From: Gemmatimonadota bacterium
GTDB taxonomy: Bacteria > Gemmatimonadota > Gemmatimonadetes > Longimicrobiales > Gaopeijiaceae
DNA: 64,000 nt
Assembly: GCA_012960225.1 (NCBI GenBank)
Contig: DUBS01000029.1
Coordinates: 1-64,000, forward strand
Direction: 5' to 3'
The notes beneath the pieces are model-generated. The model searched no databases and was not told the DNA's origin. It worked only from the letters and a program-made list of their open reading frames with translations. This document shows, piece by piece, positions 8,029-17,943 of the stretch (its first letter is position 1; every line of letters starts with the position of its first letter). Both the position numbers and the translations under genes were made by a program.

Positions 8029-8859
8029 ATGCCCGCACGCCCACAGGATTTAATCTTTACGCTCTACGGTGAATACCTGCTGCACCGGAAGGAACCGATA
8101 TGGGTCGGAAGCCTTATCGCACTCCTGCAACCTTTTGACCTCTCGGAAGGAGCCGTGCGTACTGTTCTTTCTCGGATGGCTCGAAAAGGGTGGCTCAAGA
8201 CCCACCGCACAGGGAAGCACTCCTTTTACGATCTTGCCCCAAAGGGTCGGCAACTTCTGGAGGATGGCGAGGATCGCATCTTCCATCCCTCATGGGACAA
8301 TCCGTGGGATGGTTCCTGGTTCCTGATCGCCTATTCGATTCCGGAGGACATTCGCCACTTACGAGACCGGCTCCGGGATCGTCTTGCATGGCTTGGCTTT
8401 GGTTCGCTGGGAAACGGGCTGTGGATCTCGCCTCACGATGTAGAAGAACAAGTCCAAAGGGTTGCGAAACAACTGAAGATTGAGCGACATCTCGAGTGCT
8501 TTCAAGCTCGCCGTGTTAACAAGCAGGATGTCCAGGAACTCGTAGCAAAGTGTTGGGATCTTGCAACGGTAAATCAGCAATACTTAGCCTTTTCTGGTCG
8601 CTGGCAATCGGAACTGGAGAGGTGCAGCGCCGGTGTCCCGACAGGTGATGTGACACACGAGGAATGCTTCGCGGTACGCTTTGACTTAATTCATGAATAT
8701 CGGGCATTCCCGCTTATAGACCCTTATTTACCTCGATCTCTCTTACCTGAAAAGTGGAATGGCGAGGATGCGACTAAGTTATTCCATATATTACACGAAA
8801 TCCTCAAAGGGCCCGCCGATTCTTATGTCGACCAGATCTTGAATACGGAACGATTATGA
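8029..8859 (+). CDS. PaaX-family transcriptional regulator
   Basis: 276 residues. The N-terminus is a winged helix of PaaX type (LIFTLYGEYLL, then GAVRTVLSRMARKGWLKTHRTGKHSFYDLAPKG), followed by the central PaaX-like domain (WDGSWFLIAYSIPE...LRDRLAWLGFGSLGNGLWISP) and the C-terminal helical domain with FDLIHEYRAFPLIDPYLPRSLLP. PaaX represses phenylacetate catabolism and is released by phenylacetyl-CoA; other family members sense other CoA esters. No paa gene occurs in the window, so the ligand and targets are unknown. It overlaps the following lipoprotein gene by four bases (ATGA), implying co-expression, which is an unusual partnership for this regulator. Confidence 0.88.
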   Translation: MPARPQDLIFTLYGEYLLHRKEPIWVGSLIALLQPFDLSEGAVRTVLSRMARKGWLKTHRTGKHSFYDLAPKGRQLLEDGEDRIFHPSWDNPWDGSWFLIAYSIPEDIRHLRDRLRDRLAWLGFGSLGNGLWISPHDVEEQVQRVAKQLKIERHLECFQARRVNKQDVQELVAKCWDLATVNQQYLAFSGRWQSELERCSAGVPTGDVTHEECFAVRFDLIHEYRAFPLIDPYLPRSLLPEKWNGEDATKLFHILHEILKGPADSYVDQILNTERL

Positions 8860-10943
8860 CCCTGACTGGACATATCTATTTGAAGGTAACAACCTCAGTA
8901 CTCATCCTGTGTATAGCTTGTTCAGCACCCGATATTGGACGGAAAGACCGTGCGGCTGAAGGATATCTGAAGATCATAGCCGCTGAAATCAATCGGCCAA
9001 CTAATGGGCCTGACCTCGAGTTCTTGATAAGGGCCACCAGCTACAGAGATGTGTTTCTGCGACGATCAGCTGTGCGTGCCCTTGGGCGGCTGGAAAACCC
9101 GGCACTAATCAATGACCTCGCGCATCATTTAGAGGACTCGGAAGCCGAAGTCCGGGTGGAAGCCGTAAATGCTCTGGCACAGGCCGTACACCGTAGTGAC
9201 GGAGCACCAGTCCTGGAAATATTCTTGGCCAGGATAGGATCAGAACATGACGAGAGAGTCTTGGGTGCGTTCGCTCGATCGCTGGGCCGGCTACGCCTGG
9301 GTGATGAAAATCAAGGCTCGGCCCTGGAACTATTGCTTAATCTTAGCAATCTCGATCCCGTGCAAATTCCACCAAATCTAGCTGAAGGGCTAGCTCTTGG
9401 ACTTGAAGCATTAGCGAGAAGATCTGGAGGCGAACTACTCAGTGACCGAGCAAAAGGCCAGTTGGTCAGCATGCTTCGCTACCGATCTGCGGACGAACAG
9501 ACCGCAGCGCGAGTAAGAGCACTAGCGCTACTAACGCTACGGCACGCTGAAGCCATAACCGAACGCTATGTTGACGAAAGTCTTAGGGACCCGGATCCAG
9601 ATGCTAGGAGAGTTGCGGCTGCATCCCTAGACCTTATGCCACCTGCACTGCGCACCGAGTTCACGCGACGGGCCATCGGAGATCAATCATTGCGCGTGAG
9701 TGTTGAAGCGATCAGACAACTAGCAAGACATCCCAGCGACATCCTCAAATGCCAGTGGTTGAGTACTGCTTTAGAGGAAACGGACATTCGACCCATCAGG
9801 GCACTGGCGCTTGAGGCATTAGGAGAACCGTGTCCGGATGTTTCAGCCCAACAGAAAATCCTAATGGATGCCGTATCAGAAATTGGCGTAACAAATTCTA
9901 CGGAGTGGCTGGCCCCTGCCCGGGCGCTTGTCTCGCTCGCAAGCATCGCACCAAAACTTGCCGAAGCTGCTCTCCCACAATTCTTGGAACATGAGAACTC
10001 ATTCGTCCGAAGCTATGCAGCCACTGCCGCTGCCCTCCTCGGACAAACTGATGTACTACGGGTACTCTCTGGGGATCCAATTCCGAATGTGCGTACAGCT
10101 GCAATCCAACTCCTCGCTGCCCGAGATTCGGAGCCGATTGATGAGCTGTTGGTCAGCCAACTCTCTACAGATGACCCACAACTTCTAATAACAGCCACAC
10201 GCCTCCTCGAAAATTCCCCGCTAGGGCTTCAGGTAGCTTCGGCAACTCTTTTGGCGTTTGAGCGGGTCTCAGCCAGTCAACGCGAAACATCGCGTGATGC
10301 CCGTCGAGCTTTACTGGAGCGTATCAATGAGTTCGGGGATGCTACAATGATAAGCCGGCTCGAACCCTTCCTTCGGGACTTCGACCCTCAAGTCGCCGCG
10401 GACGTCGCAAGCATACTAGAGCGTTGGTCTGGTCAATCGAGACAGCCTAACCCAGAGCCCCTTCCACGCAGTGACCTACCGAGCCCGGATGAACTAGATG
10501 AACTCAGGCACTCTGAGGTAATTCTCCATATGCAGACGGGTGGTCAGATCGTTATCCAGGCCCTCCCCGATGTTGCGCTCACTAACGCCCAACGCTTCGT
10601 ACGGCTCGCGAATGAGGGCTACTTCGATGGGCTCACCTTTCATAGGTGGGAGCCGGACTTTGTGATCCAAGGTGGCAGCCCGGGTGCAAACGAGTACTCC
10701 GGTGATGGCTCCTACACCAGGGACGAAGTTGCTCTACTACCGCACTGGCGTGGCACGGTAGGACTGTCTACGCGTGGCCACGACACTGGCGATGCACAGA
10801 TTTTTATCAACCTGGCCAACAATGTCCGACTCAACCACGACTACACGATCTTCGGGCTTGTAGTCGATGGAATGGAGGAAGTAGTTGACTTAGTCGTTGA
10901 AGGTGACGTCATCACACGGGCGGAGGTGCGCGTCGGTACTTAG
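8856..10943 (+). CDS. HEAT-repeat lipoprotein with C-terminal cyclophilin-type peptidyl-prolyl isomerase
   Basis: A 695-residue protein. The start carries a lipoprotein signal, VLILCIAC with lipid Cys22 probable. Residues about 50-530 are alpha-helical HEAT repeats (RRSAVRALGRLENPALINDLAHHLED and similar units, each ending near D-x-x-V). Residues about 550-695 are a cyclophilin domain: GLTFHRWEPDFVIQGGSP, AQIFINLANN and NHDYTIFGLVVDGMEEVV, carrying the FHR and QxFINL elements of active isomerases. The family catalyses cis-trans isomerisation of prolyl bonds; here it would act at the periplasmic side, with the repeats recruiting client proteins. Translationally coupled to the PaaX-like regulator upstream. 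A small hairpin (TGGCCT/AGGCCA near 11008) follows it. Confidence 0.88.
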   Translation: MTLTGHIYLKVTTSVLILCIACSAPDIGRKDRAAEGYLKIIAAEINRPTNGPDLEFLIRATSYRDVFLRRSAVRALGRLENPALINDLAHHLEDSEAEVRVEAVNALAQAVHRSDGAPVLEIFLARIGSEHDERVLGAFARSLGRLRLGDENQGSALELLLNLSNLDPVQIPPNLAEGLALGLEALARRSGGELLSDRAKGQLVSMLRYRSADEQTAARVRALALLTLRHAEAITERYVDESLRDPDPDARRVAAASLDLMPPALRTEFTRRAIGDQSLRVSVEAIRQLARHPSDILKCQWLSTALEETDIRPIRALALEALGEPCPDVSAQQKILMDAVSEIGVTNSTEWLAPARALVSLASIAPKLAEAALPQFLEHENSFVRSYAATAAALLGQTDVLRVLSGDPIPNVRTAAIQLLAARDSEPIDELLVSQLSTDDPQLLITATRLLENSPLGLQVASATLLAFERVSASQRETSRDARRALLERINEFGDATMISRLEPFLRDFDPQVAADVASILERWSGQSRQPNPEPLPRSDLPSPDELDELRHSEVILHMQTGGQIVIQALPDVALTNAQRFVRLANEGYFDGLTFHRWEPDFVIQGGSPGANEYSGDGSYTRDEVALLPHWRGTVGLSTRGHDTGDAQIFINLANNVRLNHDYTIFGLVVDGMEEVVDLVVEGDVITRAEVRVGT

Positions 10944-11089
10944 AAGACTGAACAACCCCACGTATCGAAAGACCAGTTGCCCCAAGGCATAAACCACCTC
11001 TATTCTGGCCTCTGTCAGGCCAAGCGTTAGAACGTAGCGATATTCCATTATCAGCTTCGCTCTGAAAACCCACCGTAACGAGGAAACCT

Positions 11090-12373
11090 ATGCAGCTCTA
11101 CACGAAAATCCTGATCGGCCTCATAGGAGGTGCGGTTGTTGGTGCAATCGCGAATATCGGCGGCATCACATGGTTACAGGACTTCCTGGGTACCGCGGAG
11201 ATACTCGGAACCGCGTTCATCAACCTCATCACGATGATCGTGATCCCACTCGTCGTCGCTAGCCTGCTCGTAGGTACAGCCTCACTTGGTGATCTTAGAA
11301 AACTCGGACGAATTGGAGGGAAAACGCTGGCGTATTACATGATTACGACAGCCGTAGCCGTAACAATCGGACTCGGGCTCGCCAACCTCATAAAACCTGG
11401 TGCGGGTGTGTCCGAGGAGACACGGATTGAGCTAACGGAGCGCTACGGTGGAGATGCGGAAAGTCGCATGGATATCGCGGAGAACGCTCCAAGTTGGAAG
11501 GACACCTTACTCCGCGTAATTCCGAGAAACCCGGTTCGCGCAGCCGCAGACATGGACCTCCTCCCCCTCATTTTCTTCACAATCTGCTTTGGGGCAGCCC
11601 TAACGGTGATCGTACCTGAGCGAAAGGATGCTGTACTCACTTTTTTCCATGGCGTTAATGACACCTCCATGGTCCTGATCAACTGGATCATGGAGCTTGC
11701 CCCATACGCGGTCTTCGTCCTAATAGGGTCAGTCGTAGCAAACTTTGGCTTCGATCTCCTGCAAGGCCTGCTGAATTACACACTTGTTGTCATGCTAGGA
11801 CTTGGCTTGCACGCGTTAGGAACGTACGGGCTGATTGTCCGGTTCCTCGCCGGCCTGAATCCAATGAAGTTCTATCCAAAGATCGCCGCGGCACCCTTGC
11901 TCGCTTTCTCGACTTCATCATCAAATGCCACACTTCCGCTGACGATCAAAACAGCAGAAAACAAAGTCGGTGTCTCCAAGGAAGTGGCTAGTTTCGTCCT
12001 GCCACTCGGCGCGACGATCAACATGGACGGAACTGCGCTCTACCAGGCTGTAGCCGTGCTGTTCATCGCCCAGATATACGGAATTGATTTGGGATTAGCA
12101 GAGCAGATGATCATTGTGCTAACTGCTACTCTTGCTTCCGTAGGCGCAGCCGGTGTGCCGTCTGCAGGTATTATCACACTCATCATCGTGCTGAATTCAG
12201 TAGGAATGGGGGAGCACGTGCAGGCCGGTATAGCGCTCATTCTTGGAGTTGACCGGATTCTCGACATGATCCGGACTTCAGTGAACGTGACAGGGGATCT
12301 GACATGCTCTGCGGTCATCGCGCGCAGCGAAGGAGAATCTCTCATGCTTCCTGCTACAGCGTTGAGTGACTGA
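11090..12373 (+). CDS. dicarboxylate/amino acid:cation symporter (DAACS family)
   Basis: The 427-residue integral membrane protein has the GltPh-type signature: a serine-rich hairpin STSSSNATLP near residue 280, the NMDGTALYQ motif of TM7 near 308-316 and a second hairpin region ASVGAAGVPSAGIITL. About eight transmembrane segments plus two re-entrant loops are expected. The family takes up glutamate, aspartate, succinate or related substrates with Na+ or H+. The Arg/Asp pattern of TM8 (GVDRILDMIRTSVNVTGD) contains Arg, Asp and Asn; a glutamate transporter usually has D..R...N here, so an acidic substrate is reasonable but not proven. Monocistronic, closed by a strong terminator 30 bases downstream. 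Confidence 0.93.
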   Translation: MQLYTKILIGLIGGAVVGAIANIGGITWLQDFLGTAEILGTAFINLITMIVIPLVVASLLVGTASLGDLRKLGRIGGKTLAYYMITTAVAVTIGLGLANLIKPGAGVSEETRIELTERYGGDAESRMDIAENAPSWKDTLLRVIPRNPVRAAADMDLLPLIFFTICFGAALTVIVPERKDAVLTFFHGVNDTSMVLINWIMELAPYAVFVLIGSVVANFGFDLLQGLLNYTLVVMLGLGLHALGTYGLIVRFLAGLNPMKFYPKIAAAPLLAFSTSSSNATLPLTIKTAENKVGVSKEVASFVLPLGATINMDGTALYQAVAVLFIAQIYGIDLGLAEQMIIVLTATLASVGAAGVPSAGIITLIIVLNSVGMGEHVQAGIALILGVDRILDMIRTSVNVTGDLTCSAVIARSEGESLMLPATALSD

Positions 12374-12406
12374 GTCAGACTACCTGTGTTAAGGCACGGT
12401 TAGTAC

Positions 12407-12444
12407 AAAAGGCCCCGACGGACTGCTTCCGCCGGGGCCTTTTG
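12407..12444 (+). terminator. rho-independent terminator after the symporter gene
   Basis: A GC-rich stem of eleven pairs with one internal mismatch (GGCCCCGACGG facing CCGCCGGGGCC), a 7-base loop, flanked by AAAA on the left and TTTT on the right. The A and T flanks make it usable in both directions. Confidence 0.88.
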
Positions 12445-12513
12445 ATTAGAATTTCGCCGCTAGGTTAATCAGTCCTCGCCACCCGAGATCACTTCAAGCA
12501 CAATGGGCCCAGA

Positions 12514-13554
12514 ATGAAGATTGGATTAGTTGGCTTTGCCGGATCAGGCAAGACGACGGTGTTCAATACAATGACAGGATTAGACGTTCCGGTCGGATAC
12601 GGTGGTGACGTTCGTCTCGGTACTGTTCGTGTGCCAGATAAACGAATCGATGCTCTTACGAAGATATTCTTACCACAGAAGAAAACCTACGCAGAAATAT
12701 CATTCTGCGACGTTCCTGGTGAACACGGATCACATAAGAAGGGATTATCCCCTCGTGGGCTCCAACAAATCCGTGATCAAGAAGCTCTCTGCCTAGTGCT
12801 GCAGGACTTCAACAATCCGGCACTGGAAGGAGCCGCTGATCCACTCTTGGACTTGGAATCCTTCCATACAGAATGCGTCTTTGCTGATCTCGAAATTGTC
12901 GAGAAACGTCTCGACAGAGCTCGCAAGGAACGAGCAGACACGCATGAGATCGCCACATTCGAACTCGCCTTGGCCAACCTTGAAGAAGAACGCCCACTCC
13001 GCCTTATCCCTGATACAGACCTAGATCGGTCTCTCATTAAGGGATACGGGATCCTGTCCGATCGCCCTTTACTTGTTGTGGTGAACCGTGATGAAGAGCA
13101 CGCAGCTGATCCTCTTACCGGACGGTTGGACGCTCGAATCAGGGAATTCGGTGCCGCAGGCCTTACCCTGTGCGCTAGCATAGAGGCCGACATCGCCAGT
13201 ATGGAACCAGCGGACCAAGACGAGTTTCTTGCTGATCTAGGCCTCAAAGAGTCAGCATTATCACGATTTATTAGATCGGCCTACGACCTTCTTGATCTTA
13301 TTTCCTTCTTCACGGTAGGGGAGGATGAGGTTCGGGCATGGACGATCCGCCGTGGTACAAATGCACACCGAGCCGCCGGAAAGATTCATTCTGACTTGGA
13401 ACGAGGATTCATTCGAGCAGAAGTGACACCCTATGAAGTGTTTATGGATTATGGTTCCGAGGCAGCAGTAAAAGACGCCGGGAAACTCCAGGTGGAAGGC
13501 AAGAACTACCTTGTCTCTGATGGCGACATCATGCACGTAAGGTTCAACGTGTAG
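12514..13554 (+). CDS. ychF: YchF-type ribosome-associated ATPase
   Basis: 346 residues, close to the usual 360. P-loop GFAGSGKT at residues 7-14, switch II DVPGEHG at 66-72, a coiled-coil insert around 115-160 (LEIVEKRLDRARKERADTHE) and an NRDE in place of the NKxD guanine-specificity motif, matching the ATP preference of YchF. The C-terminal TGS domain follows (ISFFTVGEDEVRAWTIRRG...GKNYLVSDGDIMHVRFNV). YchF binds the 70S ribosome and modulates stress responses and translation. Some canonical surface motifs are shortened compared with E. coli, so it may be a lineage-specific paralogue rather than the primary YchF. It stands alone between two terminator or spacer regions. Confidence 0.88.
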   Translation: MKIGLVGFAGSGKTTVFNTMTGLDVPVGYGGDVRLGTVRVPDKRIDALTKIFLPQKKTYAEISFCDVPGEHGSHKKGLSPRGLQQIRDQEALCLVLQDFNNPALEGAADPLLDLESFHTECVFADLEIVEKRLDRARKERADTHEIATFELALANLEEERPLRLIPDTDLDRSLIKGYGILSDRPLLVVVNRDEEHAADPLTGRLDARIREFGAAGLTLCASIEADIASMEPADQDEFLADLGLKESALSRFIRSAYDLLDLISFFTVGEDEVRAWTIRRGTNAHRAAGKIHSDLERGFIRAEVTPYEVFMDYGSEAAVKDAGKLQVEGKNYLVSDGDIMHVRFNV

Positions 13555-13680
13555 GAATCCGCTAGTCAGGTGAAAAACCAATGTATTAGGATTGAAAACC
13601 ATGTTAAAAACGTCTGAGCCCTTTCAATCCAACCCGGTCGCAATAAGATTGCACCAGCCTACGCTCACTCAGGAGGAAAT

Positions 13681-14817
13681 ATGGATCGCCGAGGTTTCGT
13701 AACTACTGGGCTAGCCGCAAGTATCGCGGGAGTCAGCGGGGGTGGCGGCACCCTTGCGGCAATGTTAGACCGTACGCCGGGTTGGCGGACTGGCAAAACA
13801 CTTGCCGATGGAACGGTCAAACTCAGCTCGAATGAGAACCCTCTGGGTCTATCACCGGATGCGCGTGAAGCAGTTATCGAATCCCTTGTCGATGCCAACC
13901 GGTATCCCGGGGACTATCGAGGCCCACTAATGGAGGAACTGGCCCGTTACCTAGACGTTAAGGTCAATAACTTAACGCTCGGCTTTGGCTCAACTGAGAT
14001 CCTTCAGATTGCAGTGCAGGCATTCCAGGGACCAAACACACCGTTGATTATAGCGCAGCCTACGTTTGAGGACATCTCAGACTATCAGGACACCATGCCC
14101 TTCGAGGTCGAAGCGATCCCGCTGACCAAAGACTTGCAACATGATATCGGTCGCATGCGCGAATCTGCGATGCGTCGTCCATCGGTCGTGTATTTTTGTA
14201 ATCCGAACAACCCGACGGGAACGATCACATCGTCACGTGATATCGATGCATGGATCGCTGAAGCCCCTGAGACCACGACCTTCCTCATGGACGAGGCGTA
14301 TCTCGAGTATGCTTCGGACGACTCTTTCTGGCCCGCAATGAAGTGGATCGAAGAGAAGCCGAACGTCATCGTCATCCGAACATTCTCGAAAATCTTCGCA
14401 ATGGCAGGGCTTCGATTGGGTTATGCAGTATCCCATCCGACGACGGCCAGACGACTCAATGAGCACACAGTCCAGAACAGCCCGAGCGTCGTTGCAGGTG
14501 CAGCAGGTATAGCGTCGCTCAAGGACAAGGACTTGGTAAACCGTGCAGTCACGATGAACGCAGAGTCCAAGGATATCGTGCACCAGACTTTAGACGGGTT
14601 AGGACTCGACTACCTTCCGACGAACACCAACTTCATCATGCACCGAATTAAAGGTGACCTTGGGGAATACAGAAACCGGATGGCCGATGAAGGGCTGCTG
14701 GTTGGTCGTGATTTCCCGCCAATGCTCGACTACAACCGGCTTTCATTTGGTCTTCCGAATGAAATGGACCGCTGGGCTGAAGCCATCAAGGGTTTCCGTA
14801 AGAAAGGCTGGATCTAA
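13681..14817 (+). CDS. histidinol-phosphate aminotransferase-like enzyme with a Tat-type signal
   Basis: 378 residues. The N-terminus, MDRRGFVTTGLAASIAGVSG, is a twin-arginine style signal, which is unexpected for a PLP aminotransferase. Then comes a class I/II aminotransferase of HisC type: SNENPLG (50-56), GFGSTEIL (101-108), CNPNNPTG (173-180), DEAYLEY (204-210) and the PLP lysine K237 in RTFSKIFAMAGLRLGY. An AGGAGG site lies six bases before the ATG. HisC-type enzymes transaminate histidinol phosphate or aromatic amino acids. Exported homologues with the same Tat-like start are known in several environmental phyla; their substrate is not established. It ends at a strong hairpin shared with the convergent copper operon. 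Confidence 0.86.
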   Translation: MDRRGFVTTGLAASIAGVSGGGGTLAAMLDRTPGWRTGKTLADGTVKLSSNENPLGLSPDAREAVIESLVDANRYPGDYRGPLMEELARYLDVKVNNLTLGFGSTEILQIAVQAFQGPNTPLIIAQPTFEDISDYQDTMPFEVEAIPLTKDLQHDIGRMRESAMRRPSVVYFCNPNNPTGTITSSRDIDAWIAEAPETTTFLMDEAYLEYASDDSFWPAMKWIEEKPNVIVIRTFSKIFAMAGLRLGYAVSHPTTARRLNEHTVQNSPSVVAGAAGIASLKDKDLVNRAVTMNAESKDIVHQTLDGLGLDYLPTNTNFIMHRIKGDLGEYRNRMADEGLLVGRDFPPMLDYNRLSFGLPNEMDRWAEAIKGFRKKGWI

Positions 14818-14841
14818 GCTTCTTCGGTAGAGGCATCAAAA

Positions 14842-14887
14842 GAAACGGTCGCGGTGGCTCGCTCAAGCGAGCCGCAGCGACCGTTTC
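14842..14887. terminator. bidirectional terminator-like hairpin between convergent genes
   Basis: An outer 11-bp stem (GAAACGGTCGC with GCGACCGTTTC) and an inner 7-bp stem (GGCTCGC with GCGAGCC) closed by a 4-base loop, separated by a small 3-base internal loop. It lies between the stop of the aminotransferase gene and the stop of the last gene of the copper operon and can serve both. Confidence 0.8.
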
Positions 14888-14900
14888 GCTTACTCGGATA

Positions 14901-15428
14901 TCACGCCCGGTGTGAGATCATTTGCCAAAGCTCTTCACGGTCAAGAGACAGTTCTTCCATCGCCTGAAAGGCGATCAGGTCCAGCCGATCCGCGATCGAT
15001 CTACCTATGAGCCTCTCCAAGAAGCGCACAGGATAGTCCAGGTCCCAGTCCAGGAAGGGCTCCGGCCCATCTCCTAGATTTTGTAAGATTCGGATAACGA
15101 GATAAGAATCATCCAGAAGACCCGGGAGTCCCTGCGTCATCTCTGGAATCAAATCGAAGGGCTGTAGATAATAGCGCTCAGCACAATCGAGCAGAGGGTT
15201 CACGACCGACGATAGACCCTGATCCTCTGCTTGTTGCCGAGCACTCGCTAGAAATACCGGTACTGATTCAATAACCTCGAGTGCGACTTCAACCGCCTCC
15301 TCTCTATCTCTCCTGTCAGCCTCCGGTAACATCTTGGCAACATAGTGCTGGAGTGTTTCGCGACCATTCCGAGCCTTTGCGCTCTCAATGACTGCAAGAA
15401 TATCCGGGATGGATTCCCCAAGTGTCAT
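14901..15428 (-). CDS. DUF1232-like (YkvA-type) protein
   Basis: The 175-residue protein has a helical N-terminal half ([22 protein letters not shown]) and a central [26 protein letters not shown], which matches the P(I/F)DLIPD...lGlLDD core of DUF1232. No clear membrane-spanning signal is visible, in contrast to many short YkvA proteins. Its ATG overlaps the stop of copA by four bases, so it is the last gene of the copper operon and is translated together with it. A role in copper handling is inferred from position only. The function of DUF1232 proteins is unknown. Confidence 0.72.
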   Translation of the reverse strand: MTLGESIPDILAVIESAKARNGRETLQHYVAKMLPEADRRDREEAVEVALEVIESVPVFLASARQQAEDQGLSSVVNPLLDCAERYYLQPFDLIPEMTQGLPGLLDDSYLVIRILQNLGDGPEPFLDWDLDYPVRFLERLIGRSIADRLDLIAFQAMEELSLDREELWQMISHRA

Positions 15429-17683
15429 CGGAGATCCGCCCGACGCAGCCTGAGGCTGTTCCCAATCACAGTCACTGAACTAAGTGCCATGGCCAGGGCA
15501 GCAAGGATTGGGTGTAGTGATCTCAACATCATGGGTAAGAAAGTTGCTGAGTAGAGGGCGCCGGCTGCTACCGGAATCAGCACCACATTATAGAAGAAAG
15601 CCCAGAATAGATTCTGCTTGATCGTGTGCATGGTTACCCGACTCAATGCGAGCGCAGTAACCACGGATCTCGGATCTCCTCCCATCAACGTCACGTCAGC
15701 AGCTTCAATTGCCACGTCCGTACCGGTACCAATAGCGATACCAACATCTGCCTGAGCCAAGGCCGGAGCATCGTTGATTCCATCACCAACCATCGCAACA
15801 ACGTGGTCCGCCTGGAGTTCCCGAATGACATCACACTTCTGGTGCGGAAGGATTTCCGCCTTGACCTCATGGATACCAATTCTTGCAGCAATTGCTTCTG
15901 CGGTAGCGGTTTGATCACCGGTTAGCATAATCACATGTAACCCACGGTCCCGAAGATCGCGCACCGCGTCTGCTGATCCTTCTTTGAGTGTGTCGGCGGC
16001 ACCGAGCACTCCTCGTGCCTGACCGTCGATCGCAACCCACAAGGGGGTAGCGGCTCCAGCTACGATAATCTCCATCGCTGATTCAAGCGCCGCGAGGTCG
16101 ATATCTCGGTTTGCCATAAGAACTTGGTTTCCAACCAAGACTTCTGCACCCCCTATCATCGCCTGCACACCCTGACCGGGAATTGCCCTAAACGAGTCGG
16201 GTTTGGTCAGGTTCAAAGATCTTCTTCGGGCCTCACGGAGCACGGCTTCACCTAAGGGATGTTCACTCATCAATTCCGCAGATCCGGCAAGATGCAGGAG
16301 TTCCGCTTCATCACTATCCAGGGTGATGACAGACTGGATCTCTGGTTCACCCCGCGTCAGGGTCCCCGTCTTGTCAAATACCACTATTTCAAGCTGCCTA
16401 GCACGTTGGAGTGCCTCTGAACTCCGAAACAGGATTCCCTGGCGGGCCCCCCTGCCGGTTCCAACCATCACCGCTGTCGGGGTGGCTAAACCAAGGGCAC
16501 AGGGACAAGCGATCACAAGAACTGCCACCAAACGCACAAGAGCTACAGAGAAATCAGCGCCAACCAAGGTCCACCAAACAAGGAAGGTCAGGACCGCAAG
16601 AATGATTACTGTTGGGACAAAAACACCGGCAACCTGGTCTGCTAACCGTTGGATCGGAGCCTTGCTCCCTTGAACTTCCTGCACGAGTCGAATGACCTGA
16701 GCAAGCGCAGTATCGGCTCCAACCTTTGTAGCTCTGAAGTGAAAGGCTCCCGATTTATTGATGGTCGCACCCACAACGACATCCCCTGGGCCCTTCTCGA
16801 CCGGCATACTTTCCCCTGTCAGCATGCTCTCATCAATGGAAGACAGGCCGTCGACAACCTCCCCATCTACCGGTATGCGCTCGCCGGGACGTACAAGCAA
16901 TAAGTCGCCAACTACGACGTCTGCGATAGGTATGTCATACTCAACACCCTGACGAACCACCCGAGCTGTATTTGGCTGAAGTCCTATGAGCTCCCTTATC
17001 GCCTCACTCGTCTCCCCTTTAGCTTGGACTTCCAGAAGCTTGCCGAGTTTGATCAAAGTGATGATGAGTGCAGCGGTTTCGAAGTAAACATGTTCACCTG
17101 CCAAAGTGCTTCCAGCAGTGAGCATTACAACAATGACCACCGAATACAGGTAGGCGACTGTGGATCCTAAGGCGACGAGCAAATCCATGTTCGCCGAGCC
17201 AGCCCGGAGGGCCTTCCAGCCGCCCACGTAGTAATCCCAGCCAACGTATACCTGAACCGGGCTCGCAAGAACGAACATCAGCCAGTTCACCCAATGTGCA
17301 TAAGCCCAGGAACCCAGAAACCCAAAGTCTCGAGCCATACTGAGTACGAAAAGTGGACCTGCGAACCCTACCCCTATCCAGAACTTTCTGGTTTGGTTTT
17401 GTAGTTCCCTTTGCCGAGCCGCCGCTTCAACATCATCGAGTTCGTCTGGATCTGCCTGCAAAACTCCATATCCCACCCGCTCGACCACAATGCTCAAATC
17501 CTCAAGGGTTAGGCCTCCTGGTGACAATTCCACTACGGCGCGCTCAGTTGCGTAATTCACCGAGGCACCAGTAACCCCTTCGGTCCGGCACAATGCTCGC
17601 TCAACCGTAGCTGCGCAGTTCGCGCATGTCATCCCAGTGATCGGAAGTGTGAGTTGTCGAGTACTGGAGGAGTCTGTCTTCAT
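15425..17683 (-). CDS. copA: copper-exporting P1B-type ATPase
   Basis: 752 residues with one N-terminal heavy-metal domain (GMTCANC, Cys20 and Cys23), the eight-helix P1B membrane core with the transport motif ACPCALG, the phosphorylation site DKTGTLT, a histidine-proline SEHPLG in the nucleotide domain and hinge [16 protein letters not shown]. The CPC motif together with the flanking NQ/MSS-type residues in the last helices ([17 protein letters not shown]) indicates Cu(I) specificity. It pumps Cu(I) out of the cytoplasm using ATP. It lies in a csoR-copZ-copA order on the minus strand; 37 bases separate it from copZ. Regulation is most likely by the CsoR encoded first in the operon. Confidence 0.95.
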   Translation of the reverse strand: MKTDSSSTRQLTLPITGMTCANCAATVERALCRTEGVTGASVNYATERAVVELSPGGLTLEDLSIVVERVGYGVLQADPDELDDVEAAARQRELQNQTRKFWIGVGFAGPLFVLSMARDFGFLGSWAYAHWVNWLMFVLASPVQVYVGWDYYVGGWKALRAGSANMDLLVALGSTVAYLYSVVIVVMLTAGSTLAGEHVYFETAALIITLIKLGKLLEVQAKGETSEAIRELIGLQPNTARVVRQGVEYDIPIADVVVGDLLLVRPGERIPVDGEVVDGLSSIDESMLTGESMPVEKGPGDVVVGATINKSGAFHFRATKVGADTALAQVIRLVQEVQGSKAPIQRLADQVAGVFVPTVIILAVLTFLVWWTLVGADFSVALVRLVAVLVIACPCALGLATPTAVMVGTGRGARQGILFRSSEALQRARQLEIVVFDKTGTLTRGEPEIQSVITLDSDEAELLHLAGSAELMSEHPLGEAVLREARRRSLNLTKPDSFRAIPGQGVQAMIGGAEVLVGNQVLMANRDIDLAALESAMEIIVAGAATPLWVAIDGQARGVLGAADTLKEGSADAVRDLRDRGLHVIMLTGDQTATAEAIAARIGIHEVKAEILPHQKCDVIRELQADHVVAMVGDGINDAPALAQADVGIAIGTGTDVAIEAADVTLMGGDPRSVVTALALSRVTMHTIKQNLFWAFFYNVVLIPVAAGALYSATFLPMMLRSLHPILAALAMALSSVTVIGNSLRLRRADLR

Positions 17684-17720
17684 GCCAGTTTCATATATTG
17701 ACGCCTTACTGAACCCGAGG

Positions 17721-17936
17721 CTAACCAGCTGGTGGGTAGTTGATCTGCCTCATTAATCCCTCGATTTCTTGCCAATTCGTTTTCTCAGAATTCCACGAAA
17801 TCGTAACGTCACGGGTGTCATGCCTGCCTTCAACCGATAACACTCCTTCGATTTCGGTAACCTCTCTCGCAATAGCTGCCACACAATGCCCGCAGCTGAT
17901 GTTAGGTACCTGAACCGTTCGATTCTTCATCAACAT
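17721..17936 (-). CDS. copZ: copper chaperone-like heavy-metal-associated protein
   Basis: A 71-residue HMA domain with the metal site ISCGHC near residues 13-18, in the beta-alpha-beta-beta-alpha-beta length of CopZ/Atx1. It would shuttle Cu(I) to CopA. Two close starts exist, at 17936 and 17930; a GAGGAGA ribosome site precedes them, four bases from the first and ten from the second. The C-terminal half carries fewer of the usual acidic residues, so affinity details cannot be judged. It lies between csoR and copA in the same operon. Confidence 0.9.
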   Translation of the reverse strand: MLMKNRTVQVPNISCGHCVAAIAREVTEIEGVLSVEGRHDTRDVTISWNSEKTNWQEIEGLMRQINYPPAG

Positions 17937-17943
17937 TTTCTCC

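Noticed and set aside
8029-8859. phenylacetate catabolic operon
   Set aside because: Only a PaaX-like regulator is present; no paaABCDE or paaK-type neighbours, so a pathway claim is unsupported.
12407-12444. attenuator or riboswitch
   Set aside because: The hairpin follows the stop codon of the symporter and has the shape of a simple terminator with A and T flanks.
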